From assembly GCF_900167085.1 (NCBI RefSeq), contig NZ_FUXA01000004.1:189895-253894 (forward strand): a stretch of DNA of 64,000 bases, given 5' to 3'. The notes below the pieces were generated by a model. That model saw nothing but the letters and a program-made list of their open reading frames with translations. It was not told the DNA's origin and did not search any database. Below are positions 36,199 through 45,723 of the stretch, one piece after another (the first letter of the stretch is position 1; every line of letters begins with the position of its first letter). The stretch is from Eubacterium ruminantium. GTDB taxonomy: Bacteria > Bacillota > Clostridia > Lachnospirales > Lachnospiraceae. A program made the position numbers and the translations under genes.

Positions 36199-37248
36199 AT
36201 GTATAACGAATATTTAGAAAAATCAGAATATGTGGATTATGACGATCCGGAAATTAAAAGTTTGGCGGAGCGATTAAGAAATGAGTCAAAGGATGAATTA
36301 TCGCTTATAAAGAATACATTTTATTTTGTAAGAGATGAGATTAAACATTCCTGGGATGCACAGGATAAAAGAGTTACTGTATCTGCAAGTGATACACTCA
36401 GGGAGGGTGTCGGGATCTGCTGGGCAAAGGCGAATCTTTTGGCGGCTTTACTTAGAGCGAACGGTATCCCTGCAGGCTTTAGCTATCAGCGACTTACTCT
36501 TGGCGATACACCTGATACAGGATATTGCATTCATGCTATGAATACGGTTTATATAGCCGGAATAGATAAATGGATAAGACTCGATGCGAGAGGAAATAAG
36601 GAAGGTGTGAATGCAGAGTTTTCGACGAATGAGGAGAAGCTTGCTTTTGAGACTAAGAGTGAAGGTGAGATAGATTATCATGATAATCATTCTTATCCGG
36701 ATGAAAGCCTGATGAAAGTTTTACGTGAGAGTACGGATGCTATAGATATGTATCTTCATCATTTGCCGGATCAGCTTAGTTATGCTCCGGAGTATAAGAT
36801 TGCAACAGCTGAAGATATGGAGCTTCTGATGAGTAGTAGGATTGAAATGCTTAAAGTTGTAAATAATCTTGACTTTTCATATGAATTCAGTGACGAGTTG
36901 ATCAAATGTAGTAGAGAATATTTTGAAAAAGGGGAGCATACAACGGTTCTCGCTATGGATGGTAACAGAGTTATAGGCTGTGCATCGATATGCTACATGT
37001 ATATAATGCCGACCTTTGATCATCCGACAGGAAAGAGAGCTCATCTCATGAATGTATATACGATGAAAGAATGGCAGAGAAAGGGCATCGCTAAGAAAAT
37101 GGTATCGATGCTGATTGATGAAGCCTGGAACCGTGGAGTTACTGAAATAAGCCTTGATGCAACCGAGGAAGGTCGTCCTTTATATGAAAAGCTTGGATTT
37201 GTTCCGACGACAGAAGGGATGGTTAACATTCGTAACCGCGTTCATTGA
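36199..37248 (+). CDS. Transglutaminase-like protease fold fused to GNAT acetyltransferase
   Basis: 349 residues. The first 200 are a transglutaminase-like domain with the Cys-His-Asp triad in EGVGICWAKANLLAALL, GYCIHAMNTVYI and WIRLDARGN. Residues from about 205 are a GNAT domain with VYTMKEWQRKGIAKKMVSML and PLYEKLGF. Both halves look complete. Transglutaminase-like proteins of this size act on peptides or small amides; the joined acetyltransferase implies a shared substrate. AAAAGGAG precedes the ATG. No signal peptide. Confidence 0.8.
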   Translation: MYNEYLEKSEYVDYDDPEIKSLAERLRNESKDELSLIKNTFYFVRDEIKHSWDAQDKRVTVSASDTLREGVGICWAKANLLAALLRANGIPAGFSYQRLTLGDTPDTGYCIHAMNTVYIAGIDKWIRLDARGNKEGVNAEFSTNEEKLAFETKSEGEIDYHDNHSYPDESLMKVLRESTDAIDMYLHHLPDQLSYAPEYKIATAEDMELLMSSRIEMLKVVNNLDFSYEFSDELIKCSREYFEKGEHTTVLAMDGNRVIGCASICYMYIMPTFDHPTGKRAHLMNVYTMKEWQRKGIAKKMVSMLIDEAWNRGVTEISLDATEEGRPLYEKLGFVPTTEGMVNIRNRVH

Positions 37249-37305
37249 TATTCACATAAATGTATTTTAAAATATTCTTATAAAAGAATAAGGAGGTACA
37301 TTGTT

Positions 37306-38013
37306 ATGGGGTTTGATGATTTTGATTTTAATGATCCGATGGATGATCTCGATTATTTTGAATACATGAATCGTACTGGTATGTATGATGACAATGAAGA
37401 GCTCGAAGAAGAGTTTGAAGATGACCTTCTTATGGCAGGACTTGATCCGACAGATCTTGAATTAATGTCGGAATCGGAAAGAAGGGAAGCGCTTGAAGAA
37501 GCGGGGCTTGATCCGGATGACTATGACGAAGAGGATTTTCTTACTATTTTCGGAAGTAGACATTCTGCAGGTAATTATCGTCCGCCGGCGCCATATCAAC
37601 ATTCCAACACTCGTAATATGACGTCAGGTAGTAGCGGAGCAACGTCATATAGTGGGGGCACATCGTATAGCGGAGCAACGTCATATAGTGGAACATCATC
37701 ACATAGCGGAGCAACGTCATATAGTGGAACATCATCACATACCGGAGCGACGTCATATAATGGGGGCACATCGTATGGTGGAGCTGCATCAAATAACAGT
37801 ATCTCGTCAGGTAATAGGACGGCGGCATCATACAACAGGAATACGACTTCATCGTATAGGACTCCGAAAACAAATAATACATGGGGGCCTCTGAAGTTTA
37901 TTCTTTTAGTTGCAACAATTTATCTCATAGGATATGCCATTAAATTAGCTTTGGGCGAATTGGTCGCAGTGGTATTTATTATAATTGTGGGAGTTGTTCT
38001 TATGAAATCGTAA
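37306..38013 (+). CDS. Membrane protein with acidic N-terminus and Ser/Thr/Gly/Tyr repeats
   Basis: 235 residues, ATG after AGGAGG. Residues 1-85 are strongly acidic with repeated LDP-type helices (LMAGLDPTDLELM, EEAGLDPDDYDEED). Residues 100-185 are low complexity: repeats of SGATSYSGTSSH. One or two membrane helices close the protein (about 190-233). I do not recognise the family. Its terminator and the following promoter separate it from the tetR unit. Confidence 0.7.
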   Translation: MGFDDFDFNDPMDDLDYFEYMNRTGMYDDNEELEEEFEDDLLMAGLDPTDLELMSESERREALEEAGLDPDDYDEEDFLTIFGSRHSAGNYRPPAPYQHSNTRNMTSGSSGATSYSGGTSYSGATSYSGTSSHSGATSYSGTSSHTGATSYNGGTSYGGAASNNSISSGNRTAASYNRNTTSSYRTPKTNNTWGPLKFILLVATIYLIGYAIKLALGELVAVVFIIIVGVVLMKS

Positions 38014-38028
38014 AAGGTTCTGAATTTT

Positions 38029-38058
38029 AGGGCAAACAAGTTTGTTTGCTCTTTTTTA
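38029..38058 (+). terminator. Rho-independent terminator
   Basis: GGCAAAC (38031-38037) pairs with GTTTGCT (38044-38050), extended by G-T and A-T pairs, followed by six T. Confidence 0.8.
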
Positions 38059-38067
38059 TTTTGGGCA

Positions 38068-38137
38068 TGGACAAATAAGTTTGAAGGTGCTATCATACAT
38101 TGTTAGTTATAGCTAACATAAATTGTAAATAACTAAC
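38068..38137 (+). promoter_or_regulatory. tetR promoter with palindromic operator at the start site
   Basis: TGGACA (38068-38073), 17 bp, TATCAT (38091-38096). At the predicted start lies GTTAGTTATAGCTAAC (38102-38117), whose arms GTTAG/CTAAC also form a wider inverted repeat GTTAGTTAT (38102-38110) with ATAACTAAC (38129-38137). Confidence 0.65.
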
Positions 38138-38214
38138 ATGCGACTGATATGCGATTGCCAAGTGATCGGCAAATAGCAAATATATGACTGATAACTGACA
38201 GATGGAGAATGAAT

Positions 38215-38832
38215 ATGCCTAAGGATAAAACACTGAGTCATATAAAGGTTAATAAAGCTATCAAAGAGGAATTCCTGGAAAAAGGTTTTGAAGCAGCGTC
38301 GATTCGTGGTATAGGTGCACGTGCGGGGATGACATCTGCCGGACTGTATAGGCATTATACCAGTAAGGAAGCCATGTTTAGTGCGATGGTGGATCCTTTG
38401 ATAAATGACATAAAGGAGTGGACGAGAAAACATACCGAGAAGAAGCAGAAGATGTTAGATGGTGATTTTGATGAGGAAGAACTTTTTGATGAATCATTTG
38501 TAGATCTGATAAACATGGTAATACTACCGAAACGCGATGAATTTAAGTTATTGATGACTTGTTCAAGAGGTACAAAATATGAAAATTTCATCCGTGATTA
38601 TGTGAGTGATGGTCAGATGATATTTCATGATGCTATTAAGCGCATGAGGGAAAAAAGATGTATAGATAAAGAGATTGAAGAGGAGGAATTACACGTGCTG
38701 TTTTCAGCATATATAACAGCATGTTTTGAAATAATCATGTATGACTGTAATGGGGATAAGATAGAAAAATATTTAAATACGCTTCATGATTTTTTTATGC
38801 CGGGATGGTCAAAAATGATGGGATTTAACTAA
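38215..38832 (+). CDS. TetR-family transcriptional repressor
   Basis: 205 residues; ATG 38215 is 7 bases after GGAG, the ATG at 38209 is too close. The N-terminal HTH (residues 10-55) reads EFLEKGFEAASIRGIGARAG and TSAGLYRHYTSKEAMF. The C-terminal ligand domain is not diagnostic. It heads the ABC exporter genes and both its own promoter and theirs carry GTTAG...CTAAC inverted repeats, so autoregulation and control of the exporter are likely. Confidence 0.88.
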   Translation: MPKDKTLSHIKVNKAIKEEFLEKGFEAASIRGIGARAGMTSAGLYRHYTSKEAMFSAMVDPLINDIKEWTRKHTEKKQKMLDGDFDEEELFDESFVDLINMVILPKRDEFKLLMTCSRGTKYENFIRDYVSDGQMIFHDAIKRMREKRCIDKEIEEEELHVLFSAYITACFEIIMYDCNGDKIEKYLNTLHDFFMPGWSKMMGFN

Positions 38833-38853
38833 AGAGCCGTAAGGCTCTTTTTT
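38832..38853 (+). terminator. Rho-independent terminator after tetR
   Basis: AAGAGCC-GTAA-GGCTCTT and a T run immediately after the stop codon. Confidence 0.85.
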
Positions 38854-38859
38854 AATGCT

Positions 38860-38893
38860 GTTAGCTATCAAGCGGGCACTAATGATAACTAAC
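38860..38893 (+). promoter_or_regulatory. Inverted repeat upstream of the ABC genes
   Basis: GTTAGCTAT (38860-38868) and ATAACTAAC (38885-38893) repeat the arms found at the tetR promoter, 16 bp apart. It lies 71 bases before the first ABC gene. Confidence 0.6.
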
Positions 38894-38963
38894 CACACGT
38901 TGCATGATCATTTAGCGGTGGGTTGTTATTATAAATAAATTTATATACAGTAGGAGGATAAAA

Positions 38964-40727
38964 ATGGGCAAGAAAATGGGATTTGATCACATGAAACTGA
39001 TCAGGAAATATGCCGGAGGGCATAAGAACTTGATCACGCTCGGAAGATTGATTGCAGCAATCAGTGCGATTGTCGTACTGATACCCTATTATGATCTCTG
39101 GAAGATCATAAGAATAGCAGTAAAAGGCGAGGATACATCTCGAATAAGTCATTATGCATGGCAGGCTGTACTGCTAACGGTTGCGTCTTTGTTAATATAC
39201 ATAGCTGCGCTTTTATGTACACATATAGCAGCATTCAGAGTGCAGGCAAATATGCGTAGTTCCCTGATGAAAAGGATTATCACACTTCCACTTGGAGTAT
39301 TTGATGAAGATGGTACGGGAAAGATAAGACGTGTTGTAAATGACTCAACAGCGGCTACTGAAACATTCATAGCTCATCAGCTTCCCGATAAAGCTGTTGC
39401 AGCGGTCACTCCGATAGGACTTCTTGTTCTGATATTTGCATTTAACTGGAAGATTGGACTTATTTGTCTGATACCGGCCGTCATAGGATTTTGCGTTATT
39501 ATGTCCATGATGGGAAAAGATATGCAGGAGAAAATGAAGCAGTACCAGAATGCACTTGATACCATGAGTTCCGAGGCAACAGAGTATGTCAGAGGTATAC
39601 CTGTTGTAAAGACTTTCGGTCAGACTATACATTCATTTAAAAGGTTCAAAAATGCTATTCAGTCATATGGAAAATGGACGACAGACTATACGATCATGCT
39701 TCGAATACCGATGACGGCATTTTTGACCTGTATCAATTCAATTTTTGTATTTATCGTGATAGCGGCATTTGCATTTTCAAAGGACGGAGTAACTTCCGGA
39801 CTCATTCTGAATATTATGTACTACATAATCATTACACCTCTTATTACCGTGGCGCTTACCAAGGTGGCATATTCCGGCGAAGCTGAGATGACACTTATTG
39901 ATGCACTTATGAGAGTGGAATCCATAATGGAAATACAACCTCTTCCGGAAAGCAGTTCCGGTAAAATGCCAAAGGATCACAGCGTAGAACTTAAGAATGT
40001 TACTTACCGCTACAAAGATGCAACAAGAGATGCGGTAAAAAATGTGTCACTAAAGATCGGTTCCGGAGAGCATATCGCTTTAGTCGGACCATCAGGCTCC
40101 GGTAAGACGACCCTTGCAGAACTGATAGTCAGATTCTTCGATGTAAGTGAAGGAGAGATACTTGTCGGTGGCGTTAATGTTAAGGAGATTCCATCAAGTG
40201 AACTGATGAAAATGGTTTCATTTGTATTCCAGGATAGCCGCCTTATAAAAAAATCTATTTTTGAAAATGTAAGAATGGCCAAACCGGATGCAACCGAAGA
40301 AGAGGTAATGGATGCTCTTAAGAAAGCTCAGTGCATGGATATCATTGAGAAACTTCCAAATGGCATACATACGGTTATAGGCGAGAAAGGTACCTATCTT
40401 TCAGGCGGTGAACAGCAGAGAATAACTATTGCAAGAGCAGTGCTTAAGAATGCACCGATTCTTATTCTTGATGAAGCTACTGCATTTGCGGATCCGGACA
40501 ATGAATCGAAAGTTCAGGCGGCTTTTGAGGAAATGTCTAAGGGTAAGACGATCATTATGATCGCACACAGATTAAGTACTGTCATGAATGCTGACAGAAT
40601 AGTTGTATTTGATGATGGAAGATGTGTGGAGAACGGAAAGCATGGTGAACTTATGCAGAAAAATGGACTGTATAAGAGAATGTTTGATGAATATTCAAGA
40701 TCCATTAGTTGGAAGGTAGGTGCATAA
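38964..40727 (+). CDS. ABC transporter, fused permease-ATPase half (first subunit)
   Basis: 587 residues. Six membrane helices (residues 25-310) precede the ATPase with Walker A GPSGSGKTTLAEL, Q-loop VFQDSRLIKKS, signature LSGGEQQRITIARA and Walker B LILDEATAFADP, H-loop IAHRLST. It forms a heterodimer with the next gene, which starts 3 bases later. Layout and size resemble the siderophore-type half transporters (YbtP/IrtA group) as well as drug exporters; the cargo is not readable. TAGGAGG precedes the ATG. Confidence 0.9.
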   Translation: MGKKMGFDHMKLIRKYAGGHKNLITLGRLIAAISAIVVLIPYYDLWKIIRIAVKGEDTSRISHYAWQAVLLTVASLLIYIAALLCTHIAAFRVQANMRSSLMKRIITLPLGVFDEDGTGKIRRVVNDSTAATETFIAHQLPDKAVAAVTPIGLLVLIFAFNWKIGLICLIPAVIGFCVIMSMMGKDMQEKMKQYQNALDTMSSEATEYVRGIPVVKTFGQTIHSFKRFKNAIQSYGKWTTDYTIMLRIPMTAFLTCINSIFVFIVIAAFAFSKDGVTSGLILNIMYYIIITPLITVALTKVAYSGEAEMTLIDALMRVESIMEIQPLPESSSGKMPKDHSVELKNVTYRYKDATRDAVKNVSLKIGSGEHIALVGPSGSGKTTLAELIVRFFDVSEGEILVGGVNVKEIPSSELMKMVSFVFQDSRLIKKSIFENVRMAKPDATEEEVMDALKKAQCMDIIEKLPNGIHTVIGEKGTYLSGGEQQRITIARAVLKNAPILILDEATAFADPDNESKVQAAFEEMSKGKTIIMIAHRLSTVMNADRIVVFDDGRCVENGKHGELMQKNGLYKRMFDEYSRSISWKVGA

Positions 40728-40730
40728 AGG

Positions 40731-42464
40731 ATGATAAATAAATTAAAACATAAATACGCACTGTCAACCCAGGGTGCTAAAGATATGATCAAAGCCTGCA
40801 TCAGTGTTACTGTAACAAATATCACGATGATGATGCCGGCAGGAATTCTGTACAGCCTGATCAAAGATCTTTTGGATAATACACTTACAAGGGGCAAGAT
40901 ACCATTTTATGCAATAGGGTCTGCGGTGGTTTTGATCTTGATTGCGTTAACTAATTTCATTCAGTACAATACAACATTTTTAACGACGTACAGAGAAAGC
41001 GGAGTCAGAAGAACAACGATTGCTGAAAAGCTTAGAAAACTTCCTCTTTCATATTTTGGTAAGAAAAATATAACGGATCTTACAACTAATATCATGGGCG
41101 ACTGCGCGCTGTTGGAAACAGCATCCAGCCATTGGATTCCGGAACTTATAGGTGGAGTGATTTCTGTATGTATCGTGGGAACAAGCCTCTTCTTTGCATT
41201 TGATTTTAGAATGGTACTGGCTAGCTTCTGGGTTATACCTGTTGCGTTTATCATCATAATCAGCTGTTCAGGTTTGGAGAAAAAAGCAGTCAGAAAAAAT
41301 GCTGCAGTTATCCTTGATATGAATGACGGAATACAGGAATGTCTGGAATCCATGAGAGATTTAAGAGCGAATAATGCCGAAGACAGATACATGGAGGAAC
41401 TGGACGGCAAGATAAAACATGTAGAAAAAATGGCGCTCTTTACTGAGTTAAAGATGGCAATATTTGTTAATTCAGCGTCCATAATCCTTAAGCTGGGAAT
41501 AGGCACTACGGCCGTGGTTGGTGGATCGCTTTTTGCCAAAGGTGAGATATCACTACTTACATTTTTCATGTTTCTTATGCTTGTTGCAAGGCTTTATGAT
41601 CCTATGCAGATTTCACTTCAGAACTTTGCGGCCATCATTTCCTGCGATATTCAGAGTGAAAGACTGGATGAGATTCTTTCAACTAAGATTCAGACCGGAA
41701 CTGAAGATTTAAATAATAAGAGTTACGATATTGTATTTGATCATGTGGCATTTAGTTATTCTGATGATGCCCGAGTTCTGAAAGATGTAAGTTTCAGAGC
41801 AAAGCAGGGACAGGTTACGGCCCTCATTGGACCTTCAGGCGGAGGAAAGACAACTATATCAAGACTCGCTGCAAGGTTCTGGGATATTAATGATGGAAGG
41901 ATAACTTTGGGTGGAAAAGATATATCCAAGATTGAACCGGAGACATTGCTGAAGAATTATTCCATCGTTTTTCAGGATGTAACTTTATTTAATAATTCAG
42001 TTATGGAAAATATCCGAATCGGCAAAGAAGGTGCGACGGACGAAGAGGTTATTAGGGCGGCAAAGCTTGCCAATTGCGAGCAGTTTATAGAGCAGCTTCC
42101 TGATAAATACAACACATTTATCGGCGAGAACGGAAGTGAATTATCCGGTGGTGAGAGACAAAGAATATCAATTGCGAGAGCATTTTTGAAAGATGCACCT
42201 GTCATACTGCTTGATGAAGCTACAGCATCACTGGATGCAGAAAATGAAACCGTGATACAGGAAGCTTTATCAAGACTTATAAAGAATAAGACAGTCCTCA
42301 TTATTGCACATCGTATGAGAACTATTGCAAATGCGGATCATATAGTAGTCCTTAAGAATGGAGTTGTTGCCGAGCAGGGTAGTCCTAAATTTTTGGATGG
42401 CTATGACAGCATTTATAAAAATATGAAAAAGCAGCAGATGATTTCGGAAAACTGGAGAATGTAA
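40731..42464 (+). CDS. ABC transporter, fused permease-ATPase half (second subunit)
   Basis: 577 residues with the same plan: six membrane helices, then Walker A GPSGGGKTTISRL, VFQDVTLFNNS, signature LSGGERQRISIARAF and LLDEATASLDAENE. Partner of the preceding gene; together they make one exporter or importer. A GTTAG-type operator upstream of the pair resembles the feo operators, which would fit iron or siderophore traffic, but TetR control is equally consistent. Confidence 0.9.
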   Translation: MINKLKHKYALSTQGAKDMIKACISVTVTNITMMMPAGILYSLIKDLLDNTLTRGKIPFYAIGSAVVLILIALTNFIQYNTTFLTTYRESGVRRTTIAEKLRKLPLSYFGKKNITDLTTNIMGDCALLETASSHWIPELIGGVISVCIVGTSLFFAFDFRMVLASFWVIPVAFIIIISCSGLEKKAVRKNAAVILDMNDGIQECLESMRDLRANNAEDRYMEELDGKIKHVEKMALFTELKMAIFVNSASIILKLGIGTTAVVGGSLFAKGEISLLTFFMFLMLVARLYDPMQISLQNFAAIISCDIQSERLDEILSTKIQTGTEDLNNKSYDIVFDHVAFSYSDDARVLKDVSFRAKQGQVTALIGPSGGGKTTISRLAARFWDINDGRITLGGKDISKIEPETLLKNYSIVFQDVTLFNNSVMENIRIGKEGATDEEVIRAAKLANCEQFIEQLPDKYNTFIGENGSELSGGERQRISIARAFLKDAPVILLDEATASLDAENETVIQEALSRLIKNKTVLIIAHRMRTIANADHIVVLKNGVVAEQGSPKFLDGYDSIYKNMKKQQMISENWRM

Positions 42465-42598
42465 GAAAAAATGTCTGCCGGAAATAAATTAAACAATTGG
42501 TGTTAAGGTTGATATTTTTTTAAAGCTATTGCAGAAAATAAATAATGCATTTATAATCTGAATCGAAATGTTTGGTAATTTCACATGGGGATATAGAA

Positions 42599-43630
42599 AT
42601 GAAAACAAAGAAAGATTATCTTACGTTGATCAGTGTTGTTTCTGCATTTGCAGTACTTTTGCTACACACTAATAACTGCTTTTGGAGCTTTAACCCAACG
42701 GAAAGATATTGGAAAACAGCTAATATTATTGAATGTGTTAATTATTTTGCTGTGCCGCTCTTCTTCATGATAAGCGGAATAACATTAATTGATTTTAGAG
42801 AAAAATATACGCTGAAAACTTATTTTATCAAAAGAATAAAGAAAACTGTGATTCCATTTGTATTTTGGAATTTTGTAGCATTGGCATATTTGATAAAAAG
42901 GGATAAGGTTGAAATAAATCAGATAAATCTGAAATTTATCTATCAGGGAATCTGCAATTCAAAACTTGTTTCAATATTCTGGTTTTTTGGTCCTTTGTTT
43001 ATTATCTATCTGTGCATGCCTTTATTCGGAGCAATTGATAAAAGTAAAAGAAAAGAAATATTTACATATCTGGTGATCTTAGGCGGTATTTTAAATATAC
43101 TAATCCCATTTTTATTTGCAGTATTTTGGCCGGATCTTACCTTCCCATACAGTATAAGAGCTGTGGGTGGTTATCTGTACTGGATACCTCTCGGATGGAT
43201 ACTTGATAATACAGAATTCACCGGAAAGCAAAGATGTATGATCTACTTAGGAGCTATTGTGGGCCTGGTTCTTCATATTGTCGGAACTTACAATCTGTCC
43301 ATGGAAGCCGGAAAGATAGTTGAGACATATAAAGGATATGAAAATTTACCGAGCGTTTTATATGCGGCCGGAATGTTTGTATTCCTTAAACAGGTCGGGC
43401 TTAAATGCATGAATGGGAAAAAAGGTCGATTCATCAATTGGCTTGGAAAATATACTTTCCCAATTTATCTCATTCAGGTATTTTTACTCTGGGAAGTTCG
43501 TTACAATACATCGATTGATGTTAAGTCCATAACTTACAGACTTGGCGCACCGTTTGTAATGATACCTATCATCATAATATTTACGGCATGTCTTAGAAAG
43601 ATACCGATTGTTAAAAATATAGTTCCATAA
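42599..43630 (+). CDS. Membrane acyltransferase, acyltransferase-3 family
   Basis: 343 residues from ATG 42599 (GGGG 8 bases upstream; a longer ATG at 42572 has no box). About ten hydrophobic segments and the family opening DYLTLISVVSAFAVLLLH-x-N, with YFAVPLFFMISGITL and FIKRIKKTVIPFVFWN. Such enzymes O-acetylate cell-surface carbohydrates. The family His is seen in LLHTN. Monocistronic with its own terminator. Confidence 0.87.
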   Translation: MKTKKDYLTLISVVSAFAVLLLHTNNCFWSFNPTERYWKTANIIECVNYFAVPLFFMISGITLIDFREKYTLKTYFIKRIKKTVIPFVFWNFVALAYLIKRDKVEINQINLKFIYQGICNSKLVSIFWFFGPLFIIYLCMPLFGAIDKSKRKEIFTYLVILGGILNILIPFLFAVFWPDLTFPYSIRAVGGYLYWIPLGWILDNTEFTGKQRCMIYLGAIVGLVLHIVGTYNLSMEAGKIVETYKGYENLPSVLYAAGMFVFLKQVGLKCMNGKKGRFINWLGKYTFPIYLIQVFLLWEVRYNTSIDVKSITYRLGAPFVMIPIIIIFTACLRKIPIVKNIVP

Positions 43631-43638
43631 GATAAATC

Positions 43639-43677
43639 AGAGAACTTTGAGTTAATCCTTGAAGTTCTCTTTTTTTG
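43639..43677 (+). terminator. Rho-independent terminator
   Basis: AGAGAACTT (43639-43647) pairs with AAGTTCTCT (43662-43670) and seven T follow. Confidence 0.85.
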
Positions 43678-43760
43678 ACCGCATCTTTTTATTATTGAGA
43701 TAAGTTAAAATATGGCATAAAATAAAATGATGAATATGAAAGGTTTCTGGTATCGGAATT

Positions 43761-44324
43761 TTGGATATAAAGTTAGAAATAATCAGGTCAAAACGAAAAA
43801 CATTTGCTATTCAGATGGTCAGCTCAACTCATTTTAAAGTCAGAGTTCCGAATAGGGCAAGTAAGAAGGAAATCGCAAATGTCATTGAGAAGAACAAGAC
43901 ATGGATAGAGAAGCATTCTGCCAAAAGATATAAGGAAGAGCAGGAAGTTTCGGAAGTTAGAACTATTTCACCCCTTGAGCTTAGAGAACTTATGCAAAGT
44001 GCAGCGGTGGTTTTCAAAAATAAGGTTGAAGCATTTGCGCCCATAGTTGGTGTCACATACGGCAGGATCAGCGTTAAAAATCAGAAAACCCGCTGGGGAA
44101 GCTGTTCTGCAAAAGGAAATCTGAATTTCAATGTTGCTTTAATGCGGGCGCCTATTGAAGTTCTGGAATATGTGGTTGTTCACGAACTTTGCCACAGGAT
44201 TCATATGGATCATTCGGCGGACTTCTGGAAGGAAGTTGAGAAGGTGATCCCGGATTATAAAGAGAGAAGAAAATGGCTTAAAGAAAATGGCAGACGCCTG
44301 ATGAAGGAAAGCGGAATTAAGTAG
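43761..44324 (+). CDS. YgjP/WLM-type metallopeptidase (DUF45)
   Basis: 187 residues from TTG 43761; the ribosome binding site is weak. The zinc site is [21 protein letters not shown] (HExxH plus a downstream His), and the family signature [16 protein letters not shown] precedes it. The DUF45 group is related to SprT-like and M48 peptidases; cellular targets are unknown. It is co-directional with, and 54 bases before, the WYL pair, so it could be part of that transcript. Confidence 0.85.
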   Translation: MDIKLEIIRSKRKTFAIQMVSSTHFKVRVPNRASKKEIANVIEKNKTWIEKHSAKRYKEEQEVSEVRTISPLELRELMQSAAVVFKNKVEAFAPIVGVTYGRISVKNQKTRWGSCSAKGNLNFNVALMRAPIEVLEYVVVHELCHRIHMDHSADFWKEVEKVIPDYKERRKWLKENGRRLMKESGIK

Positions 44325-44378
44325 ATAAATTTAGTGGATTGGTACATTAAAAACTATTTGTAGATAAATGGTGACAAG

Positions 44379-45698
44379 ATGTCGGAGTTTCAAGAGCTTA
44401 TTAAAAAATTTGATAAGTGCCGCGATTATGTAAGAGACTTTTATATTTACGGGTTTAAAAGCAGAAATGATTTTACCGGAAAAAGTACGAGAACATATGA
44501 CGATGAGAGAAGAAGGATTGTGGATTGGCTTGGTGAGATAGTTTGTGAAGATATCTCCGATGCTACATCAGAGAAGAATCTTTCTTTGCAGATTTCTGCA
44601 AATCTTCTCGGCACGAATCCTCTGTACAAAGTATGGCAGACAAAGAGTTTTACGGACAATGATGCGATACTTTATTTTCATTTGCTTGAACTGGCAGAAG
44701 ATAAGCATACCGTAGATGAACTGACTGATGAGCTCGGAGAACGTTTCGGACTTATTTTTGATTCGCAGATAGTCAGAAGAAAATGTAAGGAACTGGCGGA
44801 GGAAGGGATTTTCCTGGAAATAAAAGAAGGAAGAGCACTTTATTATGTAAGAAATATTACCTTTAATGAGATGCTTCAGGATAACGAAGAACTGAAAAAT
44901 CTGTATGACGATCCGGAGAGATTATTCGATGCTATATGCTTTTTTCATCTTTGGTATTCATTTGGATTTGCGGGATATACAATCATGGAAAATGAAAATG
45001 TTTCGAATGACATTTTCAGAGTTAAACATAGCTTCCCTTCATTTTGTCTTGATGATGAAGTGCTTTATCGCATTATGGAAGGAATCAGAATCGGAGCAAA
45101 GATGAAGCTTATAACTGCGCCGAATCTTAAAAGAGATTTGGAAAGCGAAAATGTCGGAATACCGATCAAAATATTTTTCAGTTCCAGAACCGGAAGAAGA
45201 TTTGTTGTAATATATGATGCGGATAGATATAAAAGATTCTCAGCCATACGTTTGGATCAGGTTAAGGACGTGACAATCATAAAGCCTGACAAGGATCAAC
45301 CGGCTTATGATATTGAGAAGATACGAGGCAGTCTCGACAAGAATCTCGGATATATGTGGAATGTTTCATTTTCCTCTGATATAAGAGGCAGTCATTATCA
45401 GAAGGTTGAAATGAAACTTCATATTGATGAAAGAAGAGAAAAATATATTATTAACAGAATCCATAAGGAAGGAAAAACAGGAACCCTTACAAAGATAGCC
45501 GACAATACATATATGTATGAAATTGTTGTATTTGACGCGCGTGAAATGATGCCGTGGCTAAGAACATTTATCGGGCGAATCGAAGATATAAGATTTTTCT
45601 TTGTTGATCAGGAAATGGAAAAGTTGAAGGAAGTACCGAAACTCAGGGACACCTTCATTTATGATATAGAGAAACTTTACCGTATGTACGACATATAA
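44379..45698 (+). CDS. WYL-domain transcriptional regulator, first of a pair
   Basis: 439 residues. The N-terminal half has an unusual helical region and a winged-helix-like part (TVDELTDELGERFGLIFDSQ, CKELAEEGIFLEI). The middle holds the Sm-like WYL domain (GIPIKIFFSSRTGRRFVVIY, FSAIRLDQVKDV), and a WCX-type C-terminal extension ends the protein (DAREMMPWLRTFIGRIED). WYL domains are ligand-binding modules, in some cases for nucleic acids. The partner follows 25 bases later and rtcB after that, so the likely job is to sense RNA damage and control the ligase; that part is inference. Confidence 0.8.
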   Translation: MSEFQELIKKFDKCRDYVRDFYIYGFKSRNDFTGKSTRTYDDERRRIVDWLGEIVCEDISDATSEKNLSLQISANLLGTNPLYKVWQTKSFTDNDAILYFHLLELAEDKHTVDELTDELGERFGLIFDSQIVRRKCKELAEEGIFLEIKEGRALYYVRNITFNEMLQDNEELKNLYDDPERLFDAICFFHLWYSFGFAGYTIMENENVSNDIFRVKHSFPSFCLDDEVLYRIMEGIRIGAKMKLITAPNLKRDLESENVGIPIKIFFSSRTGRRFVVIYDADRYKRFSAIRLDQVKDVTIIKPDKDQPAYDIEKIRGSLDKNLGYMWNVSFSSDIRGSHYQKVEMKLHIDERREKYIINRIHKEGKTGTLTKIADNTYMYEIVVFDAREMMPWLRTFIGRIEDIRFFFVDQEMEKLKEVPKLRDTFIYDIEKLYRMYDI

Positions 45699-45723
45699 GT
45701 ATTTGGATTAATCTAGGTGTGAT

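Noticed and set aside
40961-41569. 202-codon open frame on the - strand
   Set aside because: Shadow of the second ABC gene.
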